Assembly: GCA_958295665.1 (NCBI GenBank)
Contig: OY282558.1
Span: 185,482,015-185,546,014 of the forward strand
DNA from: Tipula vernalis
Taxonomy: Eukaryota; Arthropoda; Insecta; Diptera; Tipulidae
Reading direction: 5' to 3'
DNA length: 64,000 nt
Shown here: piece after piece, positions 33,195 through 44,035 of the stretch
Position numbering within the stretch: position 1 is the first letter of the stretch
Layout: every line of letters starts with the position of its first letter
Notes under the pieces: generated by a model
Seen by the model: only the letters and a program-made list of their open reading frames with translations
Told to the model about the DNA's origin: nothing
Databases searched by the model: none
Made by a program: the position numbers and the translations under genes

Positions 33195-36100
33195 CTATTG
33201 GAACCATTTCGAGCTACTTATGTAGCGTAAGACGTCCCGCACTTTAATGTTTTCGAGATCCGAGAGGCAGTCCATCCTGAACTTACCTAAATGTTTGTGC
33301 CTTCTGAGAGCCAATGCTGGACACGAGCAAAGGAAGTGGACCAACGTCTCTTCCTCCTCTTCGTCCAAGCAGCTTCTGCAGAAGTCATTAGCCTCCAGAC
33401 CCAGCTTTCTTGCATGTTCTCCAAAAAGGCAGTGTCCCGTGAGAATTCCTACGACCGTTCTTAATTCACGTCTTCGTAAGGATATTAATGCCCTAGTGCG
33501 CCCCAAGTCCAGCTTTGGCCAAACTTGTCTTGCAACTCTACAGGTGAGGGCGTTAGACCACCTTTCCCCCGCTGAGGATAGCGCCTGCTTCCCAAGTGCT
33601 TGTCTCAGCGCTGTGATAGGCCTCCCCAGACTTGCCCTTTCCGGTTGCAGCTGGAGAGTCGTACCATGCCTAGCAAGTTCATCTGCCCTGCAGTTCCCCA
33701 TGACGCCCGAGTGACCTGGGACCCAGACTACCTGGATGTTGAAATGCTCACCCATCTCATTTAGAGATGAGTGACAACTCAACGCCACCCGTGACGCCAA
33801 AGACACCGATTCTAACGACCGGATCGCCGCTTGACTGTCCACATATAATGTGATATCGTCTGAGGATAACACATTATGCTTCAACCACGTCATGACCTCC
33901 TCAATCGCTACGACTTCAGCTTGGTACACGCTGCAGTAATCAGGGAGACGAACAGAAATATTTACATTTAATTTGGCACAGAATACTCCAGCTCCTACTT
34001 TGCCGTCTAGCTTGGAGCCATCTGTGAAGAATTGCAACGCTTCGGTTTCCAATAACGGTCTATCCCTCCAGGATTCCCTTGAAGAGAAGGAGGTCCGAAA
34101 TCGCTTCTCGAAGCGTAGAGTAGGTTTAATGTAGTCAAGATTCGCCAGCTCATCCTTCAACGATCTGACTATAGTAGAGTGTCCTATACTAAGACACCTC
34201 CACTGAGAGACGGCTGCAAGTCGTACAGCCGTATTTGCCGCCATCTGTTTGCCAAAAATGTCGACCGGAAGAAGGTGCAACATAACCTCTAAGGCACTTG
34301 TCGGTGTCGACCTCAATGCCCCGCTAACAAGCATACAGGCCGTTCTTTGCACTCTCTCAATCTTACTTTTGTAAGTTATCTTATCCAGAGCTGGCCACCA
34401 AACACCCACCCCGTACATGAGTACAGGTCTCACTACGGCGGTGTAGAGCCAGTGTACCAGCTCCGGCTTCAGACCCCATCTATGACCAATGGCGTTCCTA
34501 CAGGAGTACAAAGCAATAGTAGCTTTGTTTATTCTCTCCAACATGTTGGGCTTCCAACTAAGCTTACTGTCCAAGATAATGCCCAGATATCTAGCTCTAT
34601 CAGTAAAAGCAAGTCTCGTGCCATTTAAGGTAGGAGGGACAACTACCGGGATTTTGTATTTCTTAGTAAAGAGTACCAGCTCTGTCTTGGACGGGTTAAT
34701 ACCAAGTCCACATTTGCCAGCCCATTTCGTAACGATGGTAAGCGCATTCTGCATTACGTCTACAATCGTGCCCAGGAATTTCCCGGTAACAACTAAAGCT
34801 ACGTCATCTGCGTACGCGATAACTCCAATACCCTCTCTCTCCAATTCAAGTAGTAACCCGTTTACCACTATGTTCCAGAGAAGAGGGGACAGAACCCCCC
34901 CCCCTGCGGAGTTCCCCTAGTTACTCGCCTCTTGAAGGTGGAGTCCCCAACTTCGAGCTAACAATCCTGCTTCCCAGCATATAATTGATTAACCCTATCA
35001 GAGGAACGTCCACCTCCAAAAATGACAATCCCTCCTTGATTGCCTCCGCTTTCACATTATTAAAGGCGCCTTCTATATCCAGGAAGGCCACCAAACAGAA
35101 TTCCTTCGAATTAATCGATTTCTCAATCGTAGACACCAAGGCGTGCAGAGCCGTGTCCACAGATCTACCCTTTGTGTACGCATGCTGAGACGATGCCCAT
35201 TTCCTGGCACCTATTTTATCTCTAATGTATACATCCAGCAGCCTTTCCAAGGTTTTCAAAAGAAAGGATGATAGAGTTATTGGTCTTAGGTCCTTAGGAT
35301 AGACATGTGAGCTTTTCCCCGCTTTCGGTATGAACACCACATTGACCTCCGTCCAGTACCTAGGAATATAGCCCAGCTTCAAACACCCTTTGAATATAGC
35401 TTCCAGGTAAGGAAGAATAATTACTGAGTTGTTTTGAAGTTCCGCTGGTATAATTTGATCCGGACCAGCCGATTTAAATGGTTTAAAACCCCTCAGTGCC
35501 CATAGGATCCGTTTTCTGGTTACGATATCCTCTGTGGTTACTGACAGTGATTCCTGATGATTACTACGCACCAACAGGTCTTCAAAGCTCCCTGGGAAGT
35601 GTGTCTCGAAGAGAAGCTCCAGAGATTCTCCACTAGAAGCTGTCCAAGATCCGTCCGGTTTTATCAAAAAACTAGGACTAGATGTACTTTTGGAAAGAAT
35701 CTTCCTAAGGCGGGAGGTTTCGGATACCTCTTCCATATTATCACAGAAGATTCTCCAAGACCTCCTTTGTGCCTTTCTTAATTCTTTCTTATAAGTTCCG
35801 AGTTTCTCCTTATAGGAGTCCCAATCCTGAGCCTCCCTTGTATTTTTGGCTCTATTAAAGGCTATCCTACAAGCCTTTCGATAGCTTCCCAGTTCCCTGG
35901 ACCACCATACCGGTTTTTGCCTACCCCTAGGCTTAGCCAGTGGGCAGGCAGCGCGAAAGGATCGGTTGCATGCGCTAGTAACGCTAGCCACCATGTCCTC
36001 CAGCTCCCCAACGGTCGTCGATGGCTCCATAGCCCTCGTCGGTAACATTTCCTCCAATAATTCCCCATATTTGCTCCAGTTGGTCCTTCTAGGGTTCCTG

Positions 36101-36786
36101 AAGGCTTCCCGGGTAGCAGGGTGAATATCGAGGCTATAGGTTAAATATCGATGATCAGAAAAGGAGTGTTCCTTATCCACCCTCCAATTTTTAACCATAT
36201 GAAGAATATTATTTGAGGCAAGGGTCACGTCTAGAACCTCCTGCCTGTTACTAGTAATAAATGTGGGTTCCCGCCCAATATTACACACTGAAAGGTTAGT
36301 ACTCATCAAATAATCAAAAAGCGACTCACCTCTTTCATTAATGTCTGTGCTTCCCCAGATAGTGTGATGCGCATTAGCATCCACTCCCAGTACCACACCT
36401 ACCTTTGATTGTACCGCTTTACGGATCAGCTCCTCCAGGTTATCCGGAGGAACCTCCTTCTCCCGGTCCATGTAGGCTGAAACTAGCCATAATCTGCAAG
36501 TGCCTACTTCCAGGCTAACTGCAGTAGTGTCACCATTGCTGTATTGAGAGAGAAGGAAAAGATTAATATTATTTTTTCCAAGAATACAAGATCTGATCTT
36601 CCCAGAGTTACTAGAGGATATAATTTTATACCCCTTGGTTCTGAGGCCACAGATCCTGTTGTTGTTAATCCAAGGTTCTTGGATTAGTATCACATCCTCA
36701 CCCGAACTAGTCAGCCTGAGGAGTAGAGCTGCCGAAGCAGCCTTAGAATGGTGAAGGTTAATTTGAGTTATCTTAATCATAACCAT
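33195..36786 (-). pseudogene. Loa-like ORF2: endonuclease, RT and RNase H
   Basis: The start MVMIKITQINLHHSKAASAA leads into an APE endonuclease with ILIQEPW (Glu), VVLGVDANAHHTIWG and EHSFSDHRYL. RT follows: VFIPKAGKSS, RPITLSSFLLKTLERLLD, VAFLDIEGAFNNV, a GTPQGG block and IAYADDVALV with the catalytic Asp pair. RNase H comes next: LQFFTDGSKLDGKVGAG, YQAEVVAIEEV, LYVDSQAAI and WVPGHSGVMGN...ADELA. A Cys-rich tail (FCRSCLDEEEEETLVHFLCS) ends the protein. The only break is in the GTPQGG block, where a run of ten G (about 34895-34904) is two too long. RNase H presence and domain order fit the Loa/I/R1 group. Confidence 0.9.
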
Positions 36787-36833
36787 TTCACCTCTACCTA
36801 CCTCTATGATAAATTCCTGCTACCGCAGGAATA

Positions 36834-38141
36834 TTAATTCCCGGTAATTTGGGATGCGCCGGATACGCCCGTCTCGCCACCCCTCGAACCCTCTATAGAG
36901 GACTTGTCAGTGCCCCCCTGTCTGGCCGGGCTGTCGACATCCTCCTCCATCGGAACACCAGCTCCTTCGCTTATGTGCACCACCTCATCCTTCGAGAGAG
37001 TCCTTGCCCTACCGAGGTCATCGGATTCACTCTCCCCCCTACCCTCAGCTTCTTCCCCCATGCTGCTGGTACCCCCTTCAGGCCTGGGCGGGTTGCCACC
37101 GTCCTCCGGTTGGCCTCCCGTACGCGCTTCCGCCCCATCCTTCTTATAAACGTTGAGAGTAATTGACCCGAAACCGAAGTCAATTACTCCCTTCGTTTTG
37201 TGAAGGAGGGCAAGGGACTCCTTATTTATCACCATGATTGATAATTTCGAGCCCCCCTTGGCCTCCTCCTGCTTGACGATCTTCCAATTTCCTGTCGGAA
37301 GATTCGGGTTACTGGCCTGAATGATTTTCAAAGCCCCGTCCGGGCTAGCCGGTTCGGATGGCAGCCATACACGTGCCCGCGGCCTGCTGGGAATTTCCTC
37401 CCGGCTAACTGCCGCAAGCTTTGCGCCTGGCCACACCTCCCCTACTTTGGCTATAGCCTTTTTGTACAGATCCACAGATCTAGAGTCCGAGCATGCAGTC
37501 ATCTTTACACGCCCTTGATACCATCCCGCATCTCTGCAGGATGGGGGTGGTCCCGGATTTTCACCCAGGACCTTTAAAAAGACGAGGTTGAGTGCATTAT
37601 ACACCAACCTCCATTTTTCCGCCGTGATGCTCCCATCTTCTTGACTTTCGTCAATGACGGCTAGCATCAACACATGCTCCCTCAGGACCTCGCTGAACAG
37701 CTTTGTCCCTGAGTTGGAGCTCGGCTTCTTTTCAGTCACCAACTTGGCCCGCTTGCTGTTGACTACTTCCACCTCGTCCTGGGACCGCTGTCTTTTCGAC
37801 ATGTGGTCCCTTTCCGAGCTTCCGCAGCCCACAGTGCTCCTTGCCCAAGCTACTGATCTTCTTTACTCTTCCGTAAGCTGCCCCTCGGGGGTCGCAGCCC
37901 ACTTCTCGAGAATTCGGAGCGCCGAGCGGCGATTCCTGTATCGCCTTTTCGCCGGAGGAATGTCTCTCGTCCCACTCCCCTGTGCTGCGTTGGTACCGCT
38001 AACTCCCGGGACTTGTGCCCTAGAGTCAGCCACCTTTGCAACCTTAGAGGCCCCACCCGTCTGGTTCGAGGTACCTCCCTCCGCTGATACCGGCTTTTGA
38101 GGAGAGCCGGTGCCCTTTGTTTTGGTTTTTGATCTATCCAT
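36834..38141 (-). pseudogene. Loa-like ORF1 (DUF4780-type) with one stop codon
   Basis: The reading begins at ATG 38141 (MDRSKTKTKGTGSPQKPVSA). It is basic and Ser/Gly-rich, meets one in-frame TAA at 37863-37865, and continues in the same frame to 36834. The folded middle has NLVFLKVLGENPGPPPSCRD, VKMTACSDSRSVDLYKKAI, PRARVWLPSEP and GFGSITLNVYK. It resembles DUF4780 domains known from fly Loa-type ORF1 proteins. The C-terminus is acidic and low in complexity. ORF1 proteins bind element RNA. No CCHC knuckles were seen. Confidence 0.8.
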
Positions 38142-38754
38142 TCGATTCCCACGAGTATCGGAGAAATAAAGGTCCGCCTGCGCAGAGATCCGTATACGCA
38201 GGTAAGGCTAATTACAACTGGAGGTCGCCAGGTATCCAGAGGGCTCCGTTAGCGACTGGGCTTTGTTAAATGGGCCCCCAGCCTAGTAGACCATCAGTAC
38301 GGGTCGCTTAACGCCTTAATCCAGCCCATTCGGCTCGCTAGCACCCCGGCCTCCCTGCACCCCCTTCCCTCCGCCCATTCTCTCCCCCATTCACCTAATC
38401 TCATGGAGAGCCCAATCCAATGGGATCCATTCCATTCACCGGGTCACCCGTTTATAGGGGCCCCCACTCATCACCCGCGGAGACTCCGGAGGTGCAGAGA
38501 GGACGTGACGCCCAGTCCGCCGTGGTTATTGGTCGATGGTTTTCTGGCGCCATCTGTTCGCCTTTCCATGCTGGGCATCATAGGCACTCAGAATTTAATG
38601 AACTCAGGTTAACCACTCCCCAGTTCCCTGAGACTCTCCCCCAGCTGGACTGCGGTTGGGGGCGGCTTATATAATTCACCGCTAACCTACCCATCGATAG
38701 GTCGTCCACTATCCACCACCTGTGACCCCCCCGATAGCTGCAGTACGCCACGGG
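38142..38754 (-). promoter_or_regulatory. Loa-like element 5' UTR / presumed internal promoter
   Basis: This is a GC-rich 613-bp leader between the 5' target duplication and the ORF1 start. It is full of C-runs on the plus strand and has no long ORF in the element's orientation. Non-LTR elements of this group are transcribed from promoters inside the leader, so this is the expected position; no specific core motif was identified. Confidence 0.5.
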
Positions 38755-38766
38755 TATCATATGTTA

Positions 38767-39268
38767 TTCGAATGCGATGCAAAACCGATTGCAGTTCACC
38801 GATAAAATTATATTCATTTTGTGCGAATTTATTTTTATAATATGTAATTCGGCCTTTATGGCCACTTCTACTTCTTTTTAATTGATTAATTTTAATATTT
38901 AATGCTACAGCGTCTAATTCAATTTCAATTTTATTTTACAATAAACTTGGTAATTCAACTACACTTATGTATAGATTTATGAAAAACTCTAACCTCACGT
39001 TTCAGGTATTAATAAATTGCTTATACAGGTAATTGTACATACCTACACATAAACATGCAAATTTATAAATTTATATAAAAAAATGGCAATTACTAATATT
39101 ATAATTTAATTATAATTAATCGAATTTACCAAAATCAAATAATTAATTACTGATGTCTTCAACTGTAAACATGTGGCTACTGTGAAGATGTCTGCTTTCA
39201 CGTTGCAATAAATGACGTCCAAAATCCAATTTTTAATGTAAAATTACGGTTTTGCGACTCAATTTTAA
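38767..39268 (-). other. BEL leader region, AT-rich
   Basis: The region lies between the primer-binding motif and the Loa insertion. It is non-coding as far as I can see. Gag should begin about here in an intact element but is absent, so a large deletion is inferred. Confidence 0.5.
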
Positions 39269-39292
39269 AAATATCCGGCTCGAAGGACCAAA
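39269..39292 (-). promoter_or_regulatory. BEL primer-binding region
   Basis: Directly inside the 5' LTR the minus strand reads TTTGGTCCTTCGAGCCGGAT. TGGTCCTTCGAGCCGGA is a recurrent leader motif of BEL/Pao elements and is complementary to a tRNA 3' end. It is the expected start of minus-strand DNA synthesis. Confidence 0.8.
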
Positions 39293-39665
39293 TGTTGAGT
39301 ATATTTAGTTATTTTTCGACGAATTGTATTTAATTTATTTCGATGACTCAATAAAAATAATATAAATATTTATAATTTTATTAATCCGTGGACTGTATTT
39401 TATTGATTATAGTTTTACAAAAAATTTTAATGTACGAAGAATTAATACTATTTTGTGTCTTTTCAATAACAATCGGAAACGAAGTGAATGAAGCAAAAAT
39501 AATTGACATTATTATCATTACATTATTGACATTATTGTATTCTTGTACCATCTACTGGTAAAACCGACAACTGATGTTTATGTTATTTATGTGCGAGTAC
39601 TTATGTTATTTTTGTAACTTATTTTATGTCACTTAATTAATATATTTTATTATTTTTATTTTACA
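39293..39665 (-). repeat. BEL 5' LTR (complete, 373 bp)
   Basis: On the plus strand it runs from TGTTGAGTATATT to TATTTTACA, so it has TG...CA ends in both directions. It matches the partial 3' LTR at 24810-25014. An AATAAA word and TCAATAAAA-like motifs are present. It is bounded by the GATCA duplication on its outer side. Confidence 0.88.
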
Positions 39666-39670
39666 GATCA

Positions 39671-41130
39671 TGATCTAATTTATTTCTCTTATAAAGTCAA
39701 TTTTTGCAAATCAATCCCTATAATACGTAGTCTTGATTGGAATAAAGTATTGAAAAAATTCAATATTTATGCTCTAATATATTATATTTATTTCAAGAAG
39801 ATGTTCCACTAAAATTTTTGAGTCTTAAACCTTCCAACCTCCTTGACTCAAAAGTTGAAATTTTAAATATGATAAAACACTCTTGAATCCGTCATTACCT
39901 TCGAAAATTGTTTAGAAAAGTTTGAAATCAGTTGGCTCCATTAAGGATCCTGGTAATTTTAGTAAGCGGACGTTTTCTGTTGATGACTTTAATAAATTTT
40001 TCAGTTCGCACTCTTCAGGGAATGGTTTAGTGGATTATTCAACGACGTTATCACATTTTGAAGGCGACTTTAACATTGATATGCAACGGGTGCGACAGAT
40101 GCAACGGGTTCTGATGGAATACCGAGAGCAGTTGATATGAGGGAGGTATGCACTTTGGTATTGCTAGATTTGAGCAAGGCTTTCGATCGGATCGATCATC
40201 AGTTCCTGATTTATAAACTTAAAGAACGTTTCAAATATCTTATTGCTGACAAATTGTAATCATGCACTCCTCTTTCCTGGTGTTCCTCTTGGTTCAATTT
40301 TGGGCCCATTTTTATTTATGATGTTTATTAATGACCTGACGAAAGTAATAACACATTGTAAATATCATTTATTTGCTGACGATGTTCAAATTTATAGATT
40401 TTGTAATCCTACGAGTATTGAGGACAGTATTAATAAAGTTAATTTAGATATAGGCCTAATTGTAGAATGGTCCTTGATAAATCGACTGTGCGTATTAATA
40501 GTGAAAAGACTCAATTTATTTTAAAATCGTCCCACATTCGATGCGTGGAAGATTTACCAAAAATATCTGTTTATGTTGCCGTTAACAATCTTGGTTTAAT
40601 TTTTGATAGAACTATTTGTTGGAACTAACACATCGAAACAGTTAATAGGAGGATAATATTTTTACTAAGAATGTTTTGGGCTAAGACCAAATGCTTTTGA
40701 AACGATCTCAGACTTCGATTGGTCAAATCTTTTGTTCTCCCTCAATTTCTTTATGGTTATGCGGTCATTTTTGAGCTGCAAAAAATTACTTCAGCGAGAT
40801 AAAAATGCTCTTTAATAGCTGGGTCAAGTATGTATGTCTTCAGACTAAGGAAATATAACCATATCTCATGTTATTCCAATTTATTATTCGGTTGCTCTCT
40901 ACATGAATTTTGATATACTTTTCCAGTGTGCTAATATATTTACAAGCTTTTAAGACATCAACAACCTAAATATATTTTTGACAAGTTGAAAAATTCTTCT
41001 GATCGCATGCAAATGTTGAAGCCATTTGCTGCCATTTCATGCGGTGTTGATAGCTTAGGTAGTAATTTTAAGAACATATTGGACTCCCAATGGAAAAAGT
41101 TTTTTTAGAAAACTTATTACATTTATATAA
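39671..41130 (+). pseudogene. Non-LTR retrotransposon copy D, RT part (3' half)
   Basis: Immediately after the BEL border the reading resumes DLIYFSYKVNFCKSIPIIRS, the end of the endonuclease. RT blocks follow: VLLDLSKAFDRIDHQFLIYK (about 40155-40215), a VPLGSILGPFLFMMFINDL block and HLFADDVQIYRF with the FADD catalytic pair (40270-40400), then NNLGLIF. Stops increase towards 41100, where MEKVF precedes a stop at about 41108. Orientation and reading fit exactly with 24283-24809. Confidence 0.82.
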
Positions 41131-41199
41131 TAAACTATAGCTGTACCCGGCCACGCGTTGCTGTGGCTCAGTCTATATTCTGGTTAAATGGGAAAAGAG

Positions 41200-41640
41200 A
41201 AAGCACACGTTTCCAATATGTTAAATTTCACAATACTTGTGGGTATGCAGCGAAGAGCCTCGAGTGATTTTTTGTGTGCCATTGTGTATTCATCCAACCA
41301 ATAAGTTTGCATTTTTGCAACACTTTTCCCAAACCACATGCTTTGGAAATGTTCCACATGGGAGTTTTATGAATTGCATATTCAATGGCAATTTCAAAGC
41401 GGAATGAGCTGTTCTTCCACCTGGTAGCAATTTCGCAGCTATTCCGGACGACGCAAGAGCTAAGGCTATGTCGACTCGCTCTCCTCGTTTGCGTCGTTCA
41501 AATGATTTTCTGCTCGCATTCCATGTGTAATACGTAGGCACTTCCGAATACAGCACTGTTTTCGCAAGCGCGTCATTTTGACATAACGTGAAGAAAGCAG
41601 TTAACGTTGTAACCGGTGGATTCAGGGCAATTTTTTGCAC
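41200..41640 (-). pseudogene. Helitron: Rep end fused to PIF1 helicase start
   Basis: The reading MQKIALNPPVTTLTAFFTLC, VLYSEVPTYYTWNASRKSFE and RRKRGERV matches the linker after the Rep domain in Helitrons. It then jumps directly to IALALASSGIAAKLLPGGRT, AHSALKLPLNM and, frame-shifted, a DECTMAHKKSLEAL block of the helicase. In relatives some 400 residues, including the Walker A site, lie between these parts, so an internal deletion fused them. Confidence 0.8.
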
Positions 41641-41733
41641 ATTTGCAGCTGTGAAATAAACGCTCTGTACATGATGTAATGGTAGGTGAAAGACAGCTGG
41701 ACTTCGTTCAAGTATGGGAAATAAAAGGATTCG

Positions 41734-42000
41734 TCATACAGCTGCATTGCTGCTTATGTATCTTCCAGCCTGATACTGTGCGATTTCATCGATATGTATA
41801 ACTGCATTCCTATCACTTCTTTCTTGTTGAACGCCAAAAACTGCCATGGCACTGCCTTTATTTACGTACTTACAAATGTATTTCATCGATTTAACGGAGT
41901 TACAGTATTCCACGTTTATATGCGTTTTGTATGTTTTTGATAGCAAAGGGGAATACGGAACAACCCACCGGTTGTCTACTTTGATGTCACCGCTTCGCAT
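41734..42000 (-). pseudogene. Helitron Rep (Y2 tyrosine) fragment
   Basis: The 88-codon stretch reads VDNRWVVPYSPLLSKTYKTH, INVEYCNSVKSMKYICKYVN and KGSAM. The pattern Y-x2-KY-x2-K is the catalytic two-tyrosine motif of rolling-circle Helitron Rep. The upstream HUH motif was not found in the broken sequence, so the domain is incomplete. Confidence 0.85.
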
Positions 42001-43230
42001 TTGTATGGTTGAGAGTTTACCGCCATCTTCTACTAATTTTCTTCTGTATAAAGGATATCCATCATTTCCTGTAACTGTGTTGGATACATGCTCGAGGATA
42101 TCGCTTAGAGCATTTTCCGTCTATCATGCATGGTGAGTTTAGAATGGCAATCCTCTCTTTTCACATTCCACTAAGTACATCCAACAGCGGAAATACCCAA
42201 ACACTTCATGTTTTACCAAGAAATCAATCAGCGATTTCAGCTTCTGTCTAAAGCCAGGTGCTGTAATGTCATTCCTATCTACCGGCGATTGCCCGGGAAG
42301 TAAGAGCTGTTGTATATCGGCCCAAAGCTGGTAAAAGTAATAAATAGGTCTGGGTAGCCGTAGTGACGAACATACGCAATTGCATCTTAGGCGTACTCAT
42401 GCATGTGACATGGACTGCCTGTATATGAAGATGGCAAAATCGTTAGTCTTCCAGCTTTAGTTATATTACCGTGATTAGCATCTCGTAAATGAACGTATAT
42501 TATTCAGAACGAAACTTGGTCTGATTCAAAATGATGAATAACAAACGTTCTGTTTCAATTTTCGCATACATATCTAAAACGTATGTCGCATACATATCTA
42601 CAATGTGATTGTCTTCATCCTCTCGAATCATTAATCGGTATGAATAATAGTTCATTGCGCTGCATTTCTTATTTGTTTCTTCGCCACTGACTGGATTTAT
42701 CATCTTAACGCTGAAGTAATATATATATATATATCGGCACCGTCCCAAAAAATGATTGGATATTGCAGAGCATCGTATAACATCGATGAGTTTCTGCAAC
42801 TTTTGTCAATTGATCGTTTCTCAGATGAAGAACAATATCTAATATAATAATTGCCACTTCGTCTATAGTTGGAGCATTGAATCTTCGCACATGTTCTCCA
42901 GCAGGCGTTTTGTCAGCATGAATAACCATCTTGTGTGAATCAGATGGCATCATGTCATGTAGTTGGGAAACAATGGATCTTTTTATACCGGCAGCGTACA
43001 TTCAATTCATCATTACCATCATCGATGAAATATATTTCTAGGAATTTATGTTGGAATTCTCCGAGGAACTTTTATCTGGGAATGGAAGCAGGGAACCGGC
43101 TTTATGATAAATTTGTCCTTACACTTTGAAAGTTGGCAAGAATTGAGCTGTTACGATTTCTGCGCCGAACGGCGTCATTTGGAAGCATGAGTTGTTTTTC
43201 CTGATGTTAGATAGGAAATGCTTCCATCAA

Positions 43231-43789
43231 AAAGTACTAAACTCGGATCAATTTATACTATAAAGAGTTCAAGCGTTTTTTAATAGAAATCGACGTTATT
43301 GCGTCTCATTGTCATATCAGATTTAATCATTCAGCTGCAAGATTAAATTTATTATCCCGGATTCCACCTTAAAACTAGCAGAGAAGTCGATGTTTCTCGT
43401 TCGAGATAGTTATTTATCAACTAGTCGATCATTTATTTTCGATCACTGATTTTCATACGAGATTTTTCATGTAGCGACATTTTTTTAGTTCAACTGATAT
43501 GATCCCAATTTCTCCAAGTTGACAACTTTTAAACATGTAATTGAAAATTCATATTTTTATAAAATTCAATGTCACAAAAATTTCCGTACTTGTACCAAAA
43601 GATTAAGAATTGAAACGCGAAATTCGACGGAAAACTTTAAAGCTTAATATTTAATTGGATCACGATGGGCTTCCGGAATAAGATATTCTGGAAAGGATTG
43701 GAAAAGAAAGGATTTCACTTATTCCATCCTCGAAAGCATTATTTTATGGCCTTATGCAAAATTCTATTTTTTCCCATTTTACATAATTA
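43231..43789. other. AT-rich sequence between Helitron and hairpin element
   Basis: It probably contains the Helitron 5' end; the minus-strand word TCTTTATAGTATAAATTG at 43266 is a candidate. No coding signal was seen. Confidence 0.35.
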
Positions 43790-44035
43790 CTTATATCGTC
43801 GCGTCCAAATAAGAGTATTACATCTGCAAACCATTCATTTTTTGAAGGGGCGTCTCAAGTTTTTAATGTTAAATTTGGCTTAATTTTTTTTAAATAAAAT
43901 TCTTGCCACACTTTCTGGAAAGAACTATATCTAAAAAAAAAAATAAAGCCGAAATTAGCATTTACAACTTTAAAGCTTCTTCAAAAAAATAGCGATTTGT
44001 AGATGTAATACTCTTATTTGGACACGACGATATCA
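43790..44035. mobile_element. Hairpin-forming MITE
   Basis: The left arm TATCGTCGCGTCCAAATAAG (from about 43794, continuing AGTATTACATCTGCAAA) and the right arm (about 43990-44033) are near-perfect complements for 40 bp. Weaker pairing continues inward to TTTGGCTT/AAGCCGAA around a 60-nt loop. It has no coding capacity. The inward decay suggests a short palindromic element, or an inverted duplication. Confidence 0.75.

Larger units (their letters stand above)
33108..38754 (-). mobile_element. Loa-type non-LTR retrotransposon, nearly intact
   Basis: A 12-bp target duplication TATCATATGTTA occupies 33096-33107 and 38755-38766, so the element is 5,647 bp. In its own orientation it has a 5' UTR, ORF1, ORF2 and a short 3' UTR ending in an (AACCT)n tail (GGTTAGGTTAGG at 33108 on the plus strand). 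It is clearly richer in GC than everything around it. Only one stop in ORF1 and one homopolymer frameshift in ORF2 were seen, which marks it as the youngest full-length insertion here. Confidence 0.92.
41136..43230 (-). mobile_element. Helitron relic with Rep and helicase fragments
   Basis: Minus-strand pieces appear in Helitron order. They are an N-terminal Helitron-like domain (MTPFGAEIVTAQFLPTFK near 43190, then HADKTPAGEHVRRFNAPTID at 42940-42880), ETNKKCSAMNYYSYRLMIRE (42690-42630), the Rep Y2 region and a PIF1 helicase fragment. The 3' end is marked by the hairpin GCCACGCGTTGCTGTGGC (41150-41167) followed in element orientation by GGGTACAGCTATAG, much like Helitron 3' termini. The copy has many stops and a large internal deletion. 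The 5' TC end could not be fixed. Confidence 0.8.

Noticed and set aside
33247..38674. Several plus-strand frames of 65-155 codons opposite the Loa-like element
   Set aside because: They are antisense shadows of the GC-rich ORF1 and ORF2; no domain residues are visible.
39269..39292. Possible tRNA gene fragment
   Set aside because: Only the short stretch complementary to a tRNA 3' end is present, directly inside an LTR; this is a primer-binding motif, not a tRNA gene.
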